NCBI GenBank assembly: GCA_037447655.1
Contig: JBBHKE010003077.1
Span: forward strand, 82,696-146,695
DNA from: Zygnema cylindricum
Taxonomy: Eukaryota; Streptophyta; Zygnematophyceae; Zygnematales; Zygnemataceae
Reading direction: 5' to 3'
DNA: 64,000 bases
A program made the position numbers and the translations under genes. The notes beneath the pieces are model-generated. The model was not told where the DNA came from. It ran no database searches and worked only from the letters and a program-made list of their open reading frames with translations. Of this stretch, positions 1-12,605 are shown one piece after another (positions within the stretch are counted from its first letter, which is position 1; every line of letters begins with the position of its first letter).

Positions 1-3000
1 TATAATTTTCCTTTTTCTGTCTCTCTCTACTTGAATTCCCAAAATATATCTTGCTTGTCCCATATCCTTCATTTCAAATCTCCCCTTAAGATCGGTTTTC
101 AGTTTGTTAATTTTTTCCATTGATTTACTTAAAACAAGCAAATCATCAACATAAATTGCAATAAATATAAAACCTTCCTCATCTTCGAAAACATAGATTG
201 AGTGATCTGAGCTGATCCAAATATATCCCAGACCGGTAAGAAACTCATCAAGATTCTTATTCTATTGTCGAGATGCCTGTTTCAAACCATAAAGAGATTT
301 AATCTGCCTGCATACCTTACTCTCCTCTCCTTCCTCCACAAAACCTTCGGGTTGTCGCATGAAGATCTCCTCTTCCAATTCTCCATGCAAAAAGGCTGTC
401 TTGATGTCCATCTGATGCACTTCCATGTCTTCCCCCGCTGCTATACTGAGAAGTATGCGGACGGAGGGAAATCTGACGACCGGGGCAAAGGTTTCCTCGT
501 AGTCAATTCCTTCCTTTTGTGTAAATCCCTTTGCCACTAATCTGGCCTTGTAACGCTCGATTGTGTTATCTTGGTTCAGTTTTAGTTTGAATACCCACTT
601 ACAACCGATTGGTTTTCGGTTAGGTGGACAATCCACCAGCTCCCAAGTATCGGCTGCCATAATTGAGGCCATCTCCTCATTGATCGCTGTCTTCCACCGG
701 TTTCTTTCTGGACAAGTCATCGCCTCTCCATAAGTTTGAGGTTCATCTTGATAAGATAGTTTAGTTACCTTGTTATTAATCTATTTTTCTTGCAGTCTTT
801 TGCTACTTCTCCTCCCCCCCTCAAAATTTGAGGCTGGAATAGATGGTTCTCGTGGATTCTTTCGAACAAACTCGACTTCTCCCCTATCCCTTGATTCCGA
901 ATCAATTTCCACCACGTCTTCCGCTTCGAGTAGAGTTGTCACTGGAGTTTCCACAGCCAAGTCCTTTTCGTTCTGATTTGTACCTGCAAGAATGTCATCT
1001 TCTCTAAAACCTGGATAGTTAGGAAGCTCAAAGTCATCGGAATTTTCTGACTCAAATCTGATTTTTACTGACTTCGTATATTTGAAGGGATCCACAGACT
1101 TTCCTTCATCCATAACTACTAGATGCTTTACTAAGATTATATCTTCCCTTTTTAGATCATAAACTCTATATCCTTTAACATCTTCATCATATCCTAATAA
1201 GTATCCCGGTTTTCCTTTAGGATCTAGCTTCCAATTGGACCGATCAGTATCTAGACTGAACACTTAACTGCCAAAAACCTTTAAGTGAGATATGTCTGGT
1301 TTCCGGCCTGTCCATCTCTCATAAGGTGTTTGATCTTTTATAGCTGAAGTAAGAACTCTATTCTTGAGGTAATTAGCACAGTTCATTGCTTCTGCCCAAA
1401 ACCGTTTTCCTATCTTTTTATCTGACAACATACTTCTAGCACTATCACTTAGTGTTCTATTTAACCTTTCAGCTACCCCATTCTGTTCCGGATTTTTTGG
1501 AACTGTCTTTTGGTGTTGAACCCCATCTTCCCTAAGAAAATCCTCAAACTGGTTAGAAGTATACTCTCCACCATTGTCACTCCTTACTCTCTTGATTGGA
1601 GTTTCATGGAGTTTTTCGCTCCATGCTTTATATTGTCTAAAGCAATCCTCAGCTTCGGACTTGTTTTTCAAAAAATACACCCGGGAATACCGAGACCAAT
1701 CATCAGTTAAAGTCATCATAAATCTCTCCCCCCCCGGTGAGGGCACTTTAGCCGGTCCCCAAATATCTATGTGTACTAGATCTAGAATTTTTTCTCCCTT
1801 ATAGGTGGCTGATTTAGGAAAGGGTAATCTGTGTGCTTTACCTTGAGCACATCCACTACAATCACTTATATCATCACTCTCATTGAACTGAATCCCTTCC
1901 ACCACTCCCATCTTTTTCATCTCTCTTAACTTATCTAGATTCACATGCCCAAGCCTCTTATGCCACATCATAATATCATGAACACCAGCATAATAAAGTT
2001 TCTTCGTTTCATTACTTAAAATTAGCCTAAACATCCCATGGCTACCTTTCTCAGCAATGAAATAGACATCCTCCTCAAAACTAGCAGTAAAAACTCCTTC
2101 CCTAGTGCTAGTGAAAAAACCCTTATCATCTAATACTGATGTAGAGATACGATTTTTGTTCAGCTCCGGAATAAACAATACATCGGAGAATGTTAATATG
2201 GATGTTTTTCCTTCTACTAACACTTTCAGATCTACCGATCCTACAAGAGTAGTGGTGACTATCCTCCCATCCCCGTACTCTATCTCTACGATGGGAATCT
2301 TTCTTATCTTAGTGAACAGGTGCCTATCCTTACACATGTGCATTGAGGCACCTGAATCTATAATCCAGCCTGCTTCACCTTTCAATCCACCGTAAGCACA
2401 TTTCTGCCTTCGTGGAATTTCGACCTCATTTTTCTCCTCCAACTCCTCATCCAAAAGGAACTCATCGTCCTCGTCCTCGGATTCCGCCTCAAGTACCTGT
2501 GTGACAAGGGCCTTTTTCTTTCCTCTCGGGGTACCACCGGTCTGCCCCTCCTTTAACCGAAGCTTGGTTAGCTTAGTGCACTCTGCCATATAGTGCCCCG
2601 GTTTTTTACAAAAGTGACATAAACCTTTGGGAGCCCTTGGATCGAACTTGTCGGCCTGTTTTTTCTGCTCCCTACCCCCATAGTTTCCGACCGGTTTTCG
2701 GGAATCCTTGTTCCTCCAATCAGTCGCTGTTGCCAAGGCTTGGCCACTCTTTCCTCCCCTTCGGATCGCAATTGTATTCTCTTGAACGAGAATCATCCCT
2801 ACCACTGAGTTCCATATCCACCTTGAGTCAGGCAAGTCCTGCACACGGTAAACTATGTTCACAAACTCATCAGGTAACTTCATCAGTAAACAGTTAACCT
2901 TTTCTTTTTCACTAAAATCTTTTCCCGCACTGTGTAGCTCCATGCAGAGTGTAGCAAGCTCATTGCAAAAATCCAACATATTTCCCCCTTTGCATACATA

Positions 3001-3492
3001 CTCCTTAACTTTTTGATCAGCCAACTGTTGTTGCTGAATCGTACCACTTCGGTACATCTCTATGAGAGCCATCCAAAGATCGGATGCCCTTTCTACCTGT
3101 AAATGAGGACATGCAAGTCCTTGAGTGAGATGGCGTAGGATGAAGTGCTTTGCCGCCATATTGTTGAAGTCCCAGGTTTCAGTATCATTCTCCTCGTTCC
3201 TCGGAATAGGTGACATGAATGTCAAACCAGTTGCTATTGGTGTGGTCGTCTCCTTCTCCTTTCCTTTGTCCACCACCTCTCCTTCTGTTGTTTCCTCCGT
3301 TGAAGGTGGATCCTCTTTCCTGGTGAATCTGGTTCCTCCAAACCCTGGAGGAATTCGAAGACTTGATGGACGCCCCAACCGTCCACTCACTATCCCCAAA
3401 AACCATTTTTCGCATAGAGCTCCTATCATCATACTTTCCCAGTATATGAAGCCAGTTCCATTAAAAATTGGTACCTTAGAGGGTGGGCCCAT
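1..3492 (-). pseudogene. Copia-1 Gag-Pol polyprotein, nearly intact, cut by window edge
   Basis: Ty1/Copia polyprotein (capsid, protease, integrase, RT) read leftwards. Counting from an upstream in-frame Met at 3516, it shows a CCHC zinc knuckle (C300, C303, H308, C313), a protease IDSGAS motif (387-389), the integrase HHCC (H519, H524, C553, C556), and integrase D584, D647 and E683, that is DD35E spacing. RT follows from about 720 and runs off the left edge with its VDD motif present; RNase H would lie outside the window. One frame runs the whole way with only three stops: TAA at 1264, TAG at 781 and TAG at 262. Compared with the related copy at 21527-25863, the last two are CAG to TAG and probably TGG to TAG. 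I chose the ATG inside the primer site (3490-3492) as start; the Met at 3516 lies in the LTR. A few single-base changes separate it from an open frame, so it is fairly young. Confidence 0.92.
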
Positions 3493-3496
3493 AACC
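3482..3496 (-). other. Copia-1 primer binding site (initiator tRNA-Met half)
   Basis: On the minus strand it reads GGTTATGGGCCCACC, directly after the LTR terminal CA. This is the complement of the anticodon stem-loop of plant initiator tRNA-Met (GGTGGGCCCATAACC), not of its CCA end. Drosophila copia is known to prime from such a 5' half-tRNA. The ATG in the site is the likely Gag start. Confidence 0.85.
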
Positions 3497-4546
3497 TGAA
3501 AATTTGAGACCTCCATAAGTCCTCAGAGTGGACAGCTTCGAAGAAGCCTCTATGATAATCCTGACCCCTTTGTGTTTCAGGAAAAAATAATTGCCACCCT
3601 AGCAATCAAAAACCCTGACTACTTGCACCCCTGTGAAGGCAAGACTCCCTTGAGTCGATAGCAAAAAGAATCTCTGAATTTGCTCCCCTGAGCAATAAGT
3701 TATGGAGGGTCAAAGTTGACCTTTTGTACAGAAGCTCTCTGGGAGAGGGGGTCCTATCTTCTAATTTTTCTAAGTCCTATCTCTCTCACAGACTCTATCT
3801 ACTGATTTACGAAACCAATCAAAATTGAGTTCCGTACGCAAAAGTACAACTGCCGATGTAGTTTAGGTACAGACATTGTACGACATGGCCCAAATGTCGA
3901 CACATGTCATATCCGGATTCGGTGCCATAATCTCCGGAGATTCCACGATCCAACCTAATTTCGCCACGCGTCATCCGATGTGGCGATGGCCACAAACCGC
4001 CGAAATCGTCCTCCGCGATCTCAGCGCTAATTGCGGCCGTCCGATTAGAATCTAATTTAATCGTAGCTGTAATAAATACATGTGCGGTATTTGTTTCGCT
4101 TACGAAACAAATGCGCGGTATTGATTTTCTGTCCGTACCGTTATCCGTACTTTATATATTACCGGATCTATGTATCCCGTAATCTATTTTAGTTAAATGA
4201 ATAATGGTACGTATACATGTTTAAATAATTATCAAACTATATACTACGTAATATTAATTCTAGACTTAACAGCTATGGCTACCGGCTATTTCATGTCTAC
4301 CGGCCGGTAGGTACAAGGATCAAACCCTGCCGCCGGCACATACCTATTACATAAATAAATCCTAACTAATATAAATTTCCCGTAAACCTCAGGATAGCCA
4401 AGGTAGCCATGGCTCTAGCTTCCTCTCCAATTTCTCAGTGACTGCGACAAGTTTGAGAGTTGGAGAGAGAAGTTAGAGATAGACTGCCTCGGCTTCTTTA
4501 TTTCTTTTCAGACCTAGAAAATACTTAAAAACCATTAGTTTCTACA
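3497..4546 (-). repeat. Copia-1 5' LTR
   Basis: 1050 bp with terminal TG...CA. Read on the minus strand it starts TGTAGAAACTAATGG and ends TTTTCA just before the primer site. It is clearly related to the LTRs at 20451-21522 and 25878-26953. Near the primer site are three hairpins: GACTC-GAGTC at 3643-3656, TGCTC-GAGCA at 3681-3694 and GGTCAA-TTGACC at 3708-3721. The matching 3' LTR is outside the window. Confidence 0.88.
4266..4340 (+). other. tRNA-like segment antisense within Copia-1 LTR
   Basis: The plus strand shows a box-A-like TGGCTACCGG and a T-arm-like stretch with loop ATCAAAC between imperfect stems. It lies 206-280 bp from the LTR start and opposite to the element's direction, like the clearer copies at 13441, 16539, 27476 and 30749. 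It is degenerate on its own; the call rests on the shared position. Confidence 0.5.
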
Positions 4547-5158
4547 TTATGGTTATTCTTAAGGTCCTTCTTACTCATGAAATTCCACGCCGGGTGTGAC
4601 GGCACATCGGCGGGGATATTAATGGGGTCCCCAGGTTTTTCAGTGCGTCACTCTTCGGGCCACTCCAAAGGATCCTAATAAAACCGCTTAGCCAAGTTGA
4701 AAGTTCGGTCCGGATGGTAGGTGTTGATAGGAAGTGGAAAGAGATAATCGGGGATTTCCTCTCATATTTCACTCTCCTCGCCCATGTCCCTTTGATCCCC
4801 TCGAAGGAGAAATACATCATCTCCGCTGGGGTACTGCGCTTCCGCCTTTTTTTCTGCGCTTTCTGAGGACTATTCATCTTCGGTGCTCTCCTTATTCGGG
4901 TCCCTCATCGTCTCTAGATCAGAGGCACGCTCCTCAATTGGTGGAGGTGTTTGTTCCCGCTCTAGCTCCTCAGCGTCCGAGATCTCATGATCTTCCTCAT
5001 CTTTTCGCTCCTCCTCCTGGAGTGGGTTATATTCGAGGTCCTATGAATTTTTTGACCCCTCCCCTCCACTGTTTTCCGCCGGTCTTGCCTCGCTACTGGC
5101 TGTCTCCTCACGCTCCGGCCTTGCTTCTACCTCCCTCCTCCGGTGTGCCTCTACCATG
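4547..5158 (-). pseudogene. Decayed acidic coding frame, interrupted by Copia-1
   Basis: One minus-strand frame gives about 200 codons of protein-like sequence with five stops. It has a Glu/Asp-rich half (EEERKDEEDHEISDAEE and similar) followed by a Pro-rich, more structured part (YHPDRTFNLAKRFY). It ends exactly at the Copia-1 LTR, so Copia-1 probably inserted into it. The acidic composition would fit a retroelement Gag or linker, but I recognise no domain and assign no function. Confidence 0.4.
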
Positions 5159-5624
5159 ACCTCCGCCGCCACTAATAATCTGTTCGGGCAGGGTATATCC
5201 TTCTACTCTAACCGTACAAGTCTCCTCTGTTTCAGTGGTGGAGGGGACGACGATGCCATAGATGGTGTCGTGCAGGACAATTCAGGTAAAAGAAGTGAAG
5301 GTAAGCTGGCCGTGCGGAGCAAAACGCTATCCAAACTGCCTTGATTGGGTTGGTTGCGATGGTTGATGGCGGCTTTATCAGAGAGGGTTGAGGGTTTCAC
5401 GATTGGAGTCTCCAGGCGTCGCAAGGTACGAGGGTATCGCAGTGTCCAACATTTAATAACCTGCGCCGCTGCGACGAAACCGAGGGTTTGTCGTCACCAA
5501 TGTGGTGAAACACAACTACGCCGTTGCGATTTCCTGTCACCGCAGTGATGGCGATGCGATTCTCTGACGGCACCGCAATTATGCTGCGTTTCGGTGGCTG
5601 CACAACCATAGCACTTCGGTTCGT
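5159..5624. other. Non-coding stretch downstream of the chromodomain element
   Basis: I see no convincing gene here. By position it should be the 3' untranslated region or LTR of the chromodomain gypsy element on the minus strand. With no second LTR copy in the window, its ends cannot be set. Confidence 0.3.
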
Positions 5625-6848
5625 TTACATTACCGCTGCGCTTCTTCGCCGCGTCCCTAATATGATCGCGATGGTTGCGATACCGCGATTCGTTCCTTTA
5701 TCGCGTCCTGCGATATTGCGATTCGTTCCTTTGTCGCGTCCTGCGATAGTGCCATTCGTTCGGTTATCGCGTCCGCAGTGATTGCCCCTCCAGTTAAGCC
5801 GAGTGTCCGCACTCTGCGTAAATCGGCGCAGTAATTCAGGGGAATGGAGATCCTCCTCGTTCACCCAAGAGTCGTCTTCAACGCCGAAGCCCTTCCAACC
5901 CACCAAATATTGGGTGGAGTTAGAATTCCGAGAGCGACGCGACTGAAGGATTTACTCAACCTCGTACTGGTCTGATGTACCCTGAATGGGCGGTAAAGGG
6001 GTATTATGCAGTCGATTGGGAAAAATTGAGTCGCGGTCGTGAAACTGTTTGAGTAGGGACACATGGAAGACATTATGGATATGCCAGTCTGTCGGTATAT
6101 CCAACTTATAGGCTACTTCCCCCACCTTTGACATAACAGTGAACGGGCGCGTGAATCTCGGTGCCAATTTCCTAGAGAGGGCACCTGGTAATGACAAGTT
6201 TGCTATATTTAGGCGAACCTTATCACCCACACAAAATACGATGTCCTTCCGGTGAGCGTCGGCTTGCAACTTTGGACGATCTTTTGCAAGCTGGAGTGCC
6301 TTCGCCGCCTTTTCTGGATTCCCGTGCAGCGTATTGGCAAAATCTAGAGCTGCGGGTGTAGAGCAATCTACCGCCAAAAAATTTTGGTGGAGGGTGGGCT
6401 GTCGTCCATTGAGGATAAATGGCGTAGCATTTGTGGATGAATGCGCCGCACTGTTGTACGCCACCTCAATTGCTGTCAAATGGGTCACCCAATCCGTTTG
6501 GTGCATCGACACATAAACTCGCAAAGCCTCTTCTAAAGTCCGATTCACCCTTTCGGTCTGACCATCGGATTGAGGGTGATAAGTTGTGGACATGGCCAAT
6601 TACGTTCCACATAGCTCGAACAAACTTCTCCAAAGGTGGCTCACAAATTTTCGATCACAGTCGTTGACGATCCTCTTCGAAAGTCCGTGATGGCGGAATA
6701 TCTCCCAAAAGAATAAGTCTGCCACATCCCGCGTTGTGGTTGTGGCTGTAGTGGGTAGGAAATAGGCCATTTTCGTCAAATAATCCATGACGACAAAGAT
6801 GGAGTCATAGCTTTCCCGAGTCAACGGGAGAGCAACGATGACATCCAT
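5625..6848 (-). pseudogene. Ty3/gypsy chromovirus: integrase core and chromodomain
   Basis: One minus-strand frame carries the integrase core: first Asp in MDVIVALPLT, second in IVNDCDRKF, Glu in HPQSDGQTERVNRTL. A GPF-like module follows (KLAPRFTRPFTVMSKVGEVAYKL), then a chromodomain (YEVE, then QYLVGWKGFGVEDDSWVNEEDL). Integrase inserts the cDNA; chromodomains of chromoviruses are known to bind modified histones and guide insertion to heterochromatin. TAA stops at 6600 and near 5952 break the frame; both sit where related proteins have Lys. After the chromodomain a 10-residue repeat (IAGRDKGTNR) matches a 30-bp DNA repeat around 5680-5770. It continues upstream in the features at 6888 and 7113. 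Confidence 0.88.
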
Positions 6849-6887
6849 CGAAATCGCTTCCCAAGGAACATATGGTATCAGAAAGGG

Positions 6888-7070
6888 CTATAATAGACCT
6901 TTTTGACCCGATTCCGATTTATTTCTATTACAAGAGTCACACGTCCGGACATACTCCGCAATGTCCCGAGTAATGTTCGGCCAATAATACGCTTCAAGGT
7001 TACGTGTAGTTGTTTTATCCTGCCCAAAATGGCCTCTGAGCGGCTCGTCATGACCAATTTTAAGGATCAA
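6888..7070 (-). pseudogene. Chromovirus integrase zinc-binding domain
   Basis: Same minus-strand frame as the integrase core. It has the H2C2 pattern: H and H in GHDEPLRGHFG, then CDSC, with the usual AYYWPNITRDI between. It is separated from the core by an in-frame TAG near 6888 and from the RNase H part by a TAG near 7113. It belongs to the same dead polyprotein. Confidence 0.85.
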
Positions 7071-7112
7071 ATGACGTAACTCCTGGTTTGTCGGGACGTA
7101 TAGTCTAGTTGT

Positions 7113-7806
7113 CTAACACGGTCTGTACCCCCACATACCATTGGCGGTTCGAATTAATGCCTTCCGTTTGACAAGTTCCTTGATTGTTTTGTCTTCGTCG
7201 TATGCGGCCTTAATCTTGCTTAGCCACTGGTCGTCTACTTGTACCATACTAGTCACTGCGCTGAGTTTTGGATCCTGCGCTCTATCCGACGCTACGGTGC
7301 TCATTTCCACAAAGCGTACGTTTGCATCCTGCGATGTTTGCGATCGTTGATCCGTCACTAGCGCTGCTACTCCAGGTCTTCTCGATAGCGCATCCACCGG
7401 GTTCGTCTTGCCCGGCTTATACTCAATAGCGAGTTTCGGCCCGAAAGTCTGAAAAAACGTCATCCATCACACCAGTTTCTTTTACAACTTTGGCTTATCT
7501 GAAGATACTGTAGGGCGTGATGAGCGGTGATTATCGTGATCCGCTTTCCTTGAACGTAACACTTCCAAACTTCCAACGCATTAATAATTGCGATTGTCTC
7601 CTTTACATGGGTGGCCTAGTTAAGCTCCGCTACCTTTAGTTTTCGACTGTCGAAGGCAATGGGTTGAAGGCCTTTTCCTTGATCGTGCATAAGGATTGCT
7701 CTAATAGTCGTATCGCTAGTGTCGATGATTATCCTCCAAGGTAATTCCAGGTCGAGGACAGCTAACACAATGGCGGTAACCAACCGCTCTTTTAGCGTGT
7801 TAAAGG
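7113..7806 (-). pseudogene. Chromovirus RNase H, truncated by element Y LTR
   Basis: Minus-strand RNase H of the same element: FNTLKERL, IIDTSDTTIRAIL (first catalytic Asp), KETIAIINALEVWKCYV (Glu), IITAHHALQYL, then IEYKPGKTNPVDALSRR. The Asp expected in the TDHHAL motif is Ala here, so catalysis would be lost. A stop and a frameshift lie between 7463 and 7620. Upstream sequence (RT, protease, gag) ends abruptly at 7806 where a Copia LTR begins, and it is not found on the far side of that element. Confidence 0.82.
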
Positions 7807-8731
7807 TATTGGTTTTTGAAAGCTTAAGTCTCAGCAAATTTATGTGACGGCGGGAAAATTGTGCTTCTTGTGACACACGTCGTCACTAGAAGCACAATGA
7901 AAGTTTTAATGTTACCGACACCAGTATTCTAACAACGCAGTTGCGACTCAAATAGAACAAGCGTAACTTTGGTAATGTTTGATATGGTACGTCCAGACCA
8001 ACGCAGTTGCTACGCAACAAGACAAACGCAGTTGCGGCTATTTTTGGTATGGGAAAATGCAGGTGCGACGAAGCTGCGGATATTCGAATATGATCTGGAA
8101 CTGGACTGCGCTGCTACGGTTGAACAGAATCGAGTCAACGGACGAGATTCACTGGTGACTTACTAACAGATGTCTTTACAACAATTGAGTGCACATATCT
8201 AGACAAACGTGACTAGCCGGCGGCGAGTATTTGTACAATCACTTAGTACAGATTCTCAGTAATGTGATTGTACAGTGGTAAATTAGTTTTAGTGTGATTA
8301 GAAGTAATTAGATCTCAGTGGTAGTTTTGTGTTTTGGACATATCTCTTAGGAACACCTGTATCGACGGTGCAGTATTATGTAATAAGACAACTAAAAGTA
8401 GATACTCACTAAGAGTATAAGAGTTAGGACTTAGAATGTTTTTTTGTATCCAGGCTTCCAAGTAGTAAACTGCAGACAGTTTTTGGGAAACTTCTGAGTA
8501 TTGTATCTTGAGTGTTGTCGGGTCAATTGAGCTGAAACTTTGGGAGTTGTCATTGTTTCTGATACTCTATATTCTGATAGAGTTTTGTGAGGTTTGGATG
8601 CTTGTATAAGATTTGGTGAGCACTTGAAGACTGTTGTATGATAAAATTCTTGATAACTTTTGAGAGTACTTCATGTCTACTTCTACTACTACTGCTGCTC
8701 CTCCGCCTGCACCGATGGTCGTAGAACAACA
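7807..8731 (+). repeat. Copia-Y 5' LTR
   Basis: 925-bp direct repeat matching 17259-18182. It starts TATTGGTTTTTGAAAGC and ends GAACAACA just before a primer site. It is rich in CGCAG/TTGCG motifs. A possible Gag start at 8673 (MSTSTTTAAPPPAP) lies inside the repeated part, so the LTR may encode the first Gag residues. Its left flank (AAAGG) does not match the right flank of the partner LTR. Confidence 0.85.
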
Positions 8732-8746
8732 AGTTATGGGTCTGTC
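8732..8746 (+). other. Copia-Y primer binding site (diverged half-tRNA type)
   Basis: AGTTATGGGTCTGTC follows the LTR end. GTTATGGG matches the complement of the initiator tRNA-Met anticodon loop; the rest has diverged from the other families. ATG at 8736 is in frame with Gag. Confidence 0.6.
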
Positions 8747-11700
8747 ATCAAGAATTTCTATCTTTTTTGGTGAAAAGTATGTCTACTGGGCGGATATGGT
8801 GGAGATTGTCCATCACTTGGACATATTGGATGATTCTCTGGATGAATCTGATCCGTCATGGTCTAAGAAAAATATACAAGCTCGTTCTATTCTTAAATTC
8901 TGTATATCTGAGGACTTAGCTATGTCTCGAATAAAAATGAAAAAAGCAATTGATATTTGGAAGTCTCTTAAAAATGATTATGAAAAAGCTAATGTCCAGA
9001 AAGAACTATTATTGGCCGGAAAATTTGTGACTATAAGTACACTGGCGGTACAATGGCTGAATATTCTAACAAGTTTCGCATCCTTGTAGATGCACATGCT
9101 TGTGCAGGTGGGGAGTTTCCTCGGTTTCAGCAGGCAACATTGCTCATGAGGGGTCTCCCTCATAGTATGGAAGGAGCATCTGATATGCTCAAACAGGAAG
9201 ATAAAGCTAGCTGGACTTTACAGTTAGCTTGCTAGAAGAAAAAGCTACATCTAATATACTCAATGTTGAGCAGGTAGAGGCTTTTAATTCAGACTTTGAG
9301 AGGAAAGGACAGTTTAATCAGCAAAGAAATCAGTCTAATCAGTTTAGACAGTTTAATCAAGGTGGAAATACACAATCCAACAATGCATGTTTTTATTATA
9401 GTGAGAGAGGTCATTGATACAAATTTTGTCCTAAGCTTAAAAAAGCTAACGATACAGGTCTATACAGGCCGGGATGGCAACAATGTCAATTTTACAAAAA
9501 TTTCATGGGGCCTACACCTCGTGGAAATGCACTGTTTTCAGCGTCTTCATCACTCCATGATGAGACTCTGACATTTTCTAAGGAGGATGACACGGATCTA
9601 TTCGCTATGGCGACAGCGATGGAGGGCGGGAAAGACCATGGATGGATAATGGATACAGGAGCGTCAGCCCACATGTGTTGGAACAAAGCCATCTTCAAAA
9701 ATCCGAAAACAACGCCGGAGAAAAATATTTATTATGCTTGTGGAATGAGTGTTCAGACTCGTGCTGTGGGTGATGTTTCTTTGCTAGTGGATGTGGAGGG
9801 CAAAACAACTAAAAGGACTCTTCACAATGTCTTATTTGTGCTTGACTTTAAGAAAAATCTGTTTTCTACGTCATTGGTAGAGAGTAAAGGCTTTGAGGTT
9901 AATTTGATAAATGGTAGGCAGGTTGTTAGCAAAAATGGCAAAGTCGCAGTTACAGGTACTAGAGATAATAGCAAGATGTACCGAATGGATATGGCTAATA
10001 CCAAGGAGAATGATGTTCTGTACTCCGGTGTTTTGTATTCAGATGAGTTGTGGCATAAAAGATAGTTTGAGAAAAATGGTCTTTGCTGGAAAAATAGAGG
10101 GTGTCTCAATCACAGATCAGCCGGTCAAAACATGTGATGGCTGCGCTTTGGGCAAAATCCACAGACTACCATTTCCTAAAGAGACTAAGCATCGTCCACG
10201 ATACTTTTGCAACAAATCCATCAAGATGTTTTTGGTCCTGCGAAGGTTCTATCTGCCGGGGGAATGAAATATATGGTCACTTTCACAGATGATTTCTCCA
10301 GGTGTACAAAAGTTTACTTCATGAAGGAGAAGAGTGAAGTATTTAGTCACTTTAAGCACTATAAAACATATGTTGAAAAACTTCATGATTTACCTATTTT
10401 GCAACTCACATCGGACAATGGTGGTGAATATACATCGAAAGAATTTGAAACCTTTTTACTTGACGGAAGTATAAGTCATCTACTGACTGTTCCATATTCA
10501 CTGGAACAAAATAGGGTGTCGAAAAGACTAAATAGAACTCTCACGGAGAGCTTTAGGTCGATGCTCGCAGATAAAAATGTGGATCCAAAATTCTGGGCTG
10601 AGGCTCTAAATTGTGCAGTTTATATTAAGAATAGGATAAGATCAAGATCGGTAGAATCTACTCCTTACGAGATTTGGACAGGTAGCAAACCTGATGTTAG
10701 CCATTTTAAAGTCTTTGGTAGTAAATGTTTTATCTTCGATACATCTACGGACAGATGGAAAATGGAAGCGAAGGGATTACCGGGTATTTTGTTAGGATAT
10801 GATGATCACTCAAAAGGTTACAAAGTCTTTGTGTTTGTGGGCAAAAAATAGTTGTAGCAAGGAATATCATTGTTAAAGATGAACTAGACGTGATAGATTT
10901 ATTTCAAATGACAGAGCAGCAAAAGAAGCAAAAAGTACAAGAGTATGTCATTTTAGATTGCATGCAAGAAATTGTCCCGCAGGTGCAACGGTCTCCGGTG
11001 GTAACTCCGGAGTCAGACCCTCTCCAACTTCCTCAACAAGTTCAGTTCCAATCGGACCAATTATAGTCAATACACGAGGATCGCAACCAGCGCAATCAAC
11101 TACACAGTGATCGCAACCAGCGCAACCAGCGCAATCAACGCAATGCACGGCATACGACGATCTCAACCTCAATTTTCCGAAGGGAAGAAGATCCAACAGC
11201 CTCCTTTTAGCAAGCTCTCACTTTGCCTACTCGGCAGCCTCACGGGAGCCCTTGACCATCCAAGAGGCCTTCTCTTCACTAGAGCAAAATCACTGGATCC
11301 AGGCAGCAAACGACGAAATGAAGTCGATCATGGAGGCCTAAACATTAGAGCTTGAGGAACTTCCTCCAGACCGAAAGGCGATCGGCAGCAAAGGGGTATT
11401 CAAGGTGAAGTTAAATCCCAATAACACCGTTGAACGATATAAGGCCAGACTTGTGGCAAAGGGTTATAATCAAAAAGAAGGAATCGATTTTGAAGAAACA
11501 TTCTTTGCGGTTCTAAGATTCCCGACAGTTAAGATTTTGTTGTCCCTAGCTGCTATAGAGGATATGGAAATACATTAGATGGATGTAAACACAACATTTT
11601 TGCATGAAGAACTAGAGGAGACCATTTACATGCAGCAGCCTGAAAAGTATGCAGAACCAGAATAATAACACTTAGTATGAAAGTTGCTAAAATCTTTGTA

Positions 11701-12605
11701 CGGCCTAAAACATGCCCCAAGACAGTGGAATCTGAAGCTTGATGAATTCCTAACTAGCCTAGGATTTCAAAGGATAAGTTCTGATCACTCTGTCTACGTT
11801 TTAAAGGGTGAAAATCGGATAGTGTATATAGCAGTGTATGTAGATGATTTACTATTAATCAGCAAATTCGTGGATGAAATCAACAAAATCAAATCTGCTT
11901 TAAACTCACGATTCGAGATGAAAGATCTCAATGAGGCAAAATACATTTTGGGTATTCAGGTAAAAAGGGACAGAAATAAGAAAGTAATAAAATTGATTCA
12001 AAAATAGGCTATTGGAAACATGTTAGATGAGTATGGAATGCGTGGGGCAAAAGGATGTCTAACTCCAATGGAATATTGGCAGAAGTTGGAGGGAGAAGAG
12101 ACAGAACCAGGTGTCATTATTAGCGAGTATTCAGAGTCAGGGGAGAATGATTCTATGACACAAATACCTTACAGACAGATAGTGGGAAGCTTAATATATT
12201 TCATGAACGGTACCCGTCATGACATTGCTGCAGCAATCGGGGTACTGAGCAGGAGTCTAGTGAATCCAAGAAAATCTGATTTTGATGCAGCAAAGAGAGT
12301 CTCAAGATATTTGGCAGGGACAAAAGACATAAAACTCACACTAGGCGGAGGAGAAGTGAAGTTGCAAACGTGGAGTGATGCAAGCTATGGCGACATGCCA
12401 AGCCGAAAATCCACCACGCGATTCGTTTTGCAGATTGGGAACGGAACGTGCTGCAAGAGCAGCAAACTTCAAAAGGTTACAGCGCAGTCGACAATGGAAT
12501 CATAATATATGGCAGCAAGCTCGACCCTCAAAGAACTCTTATGGGTAAAATCCATGTTGCAAGAACTAAGATACATGCAGGTTGGGCCACAGGTGATCTG
12601 GTGTG

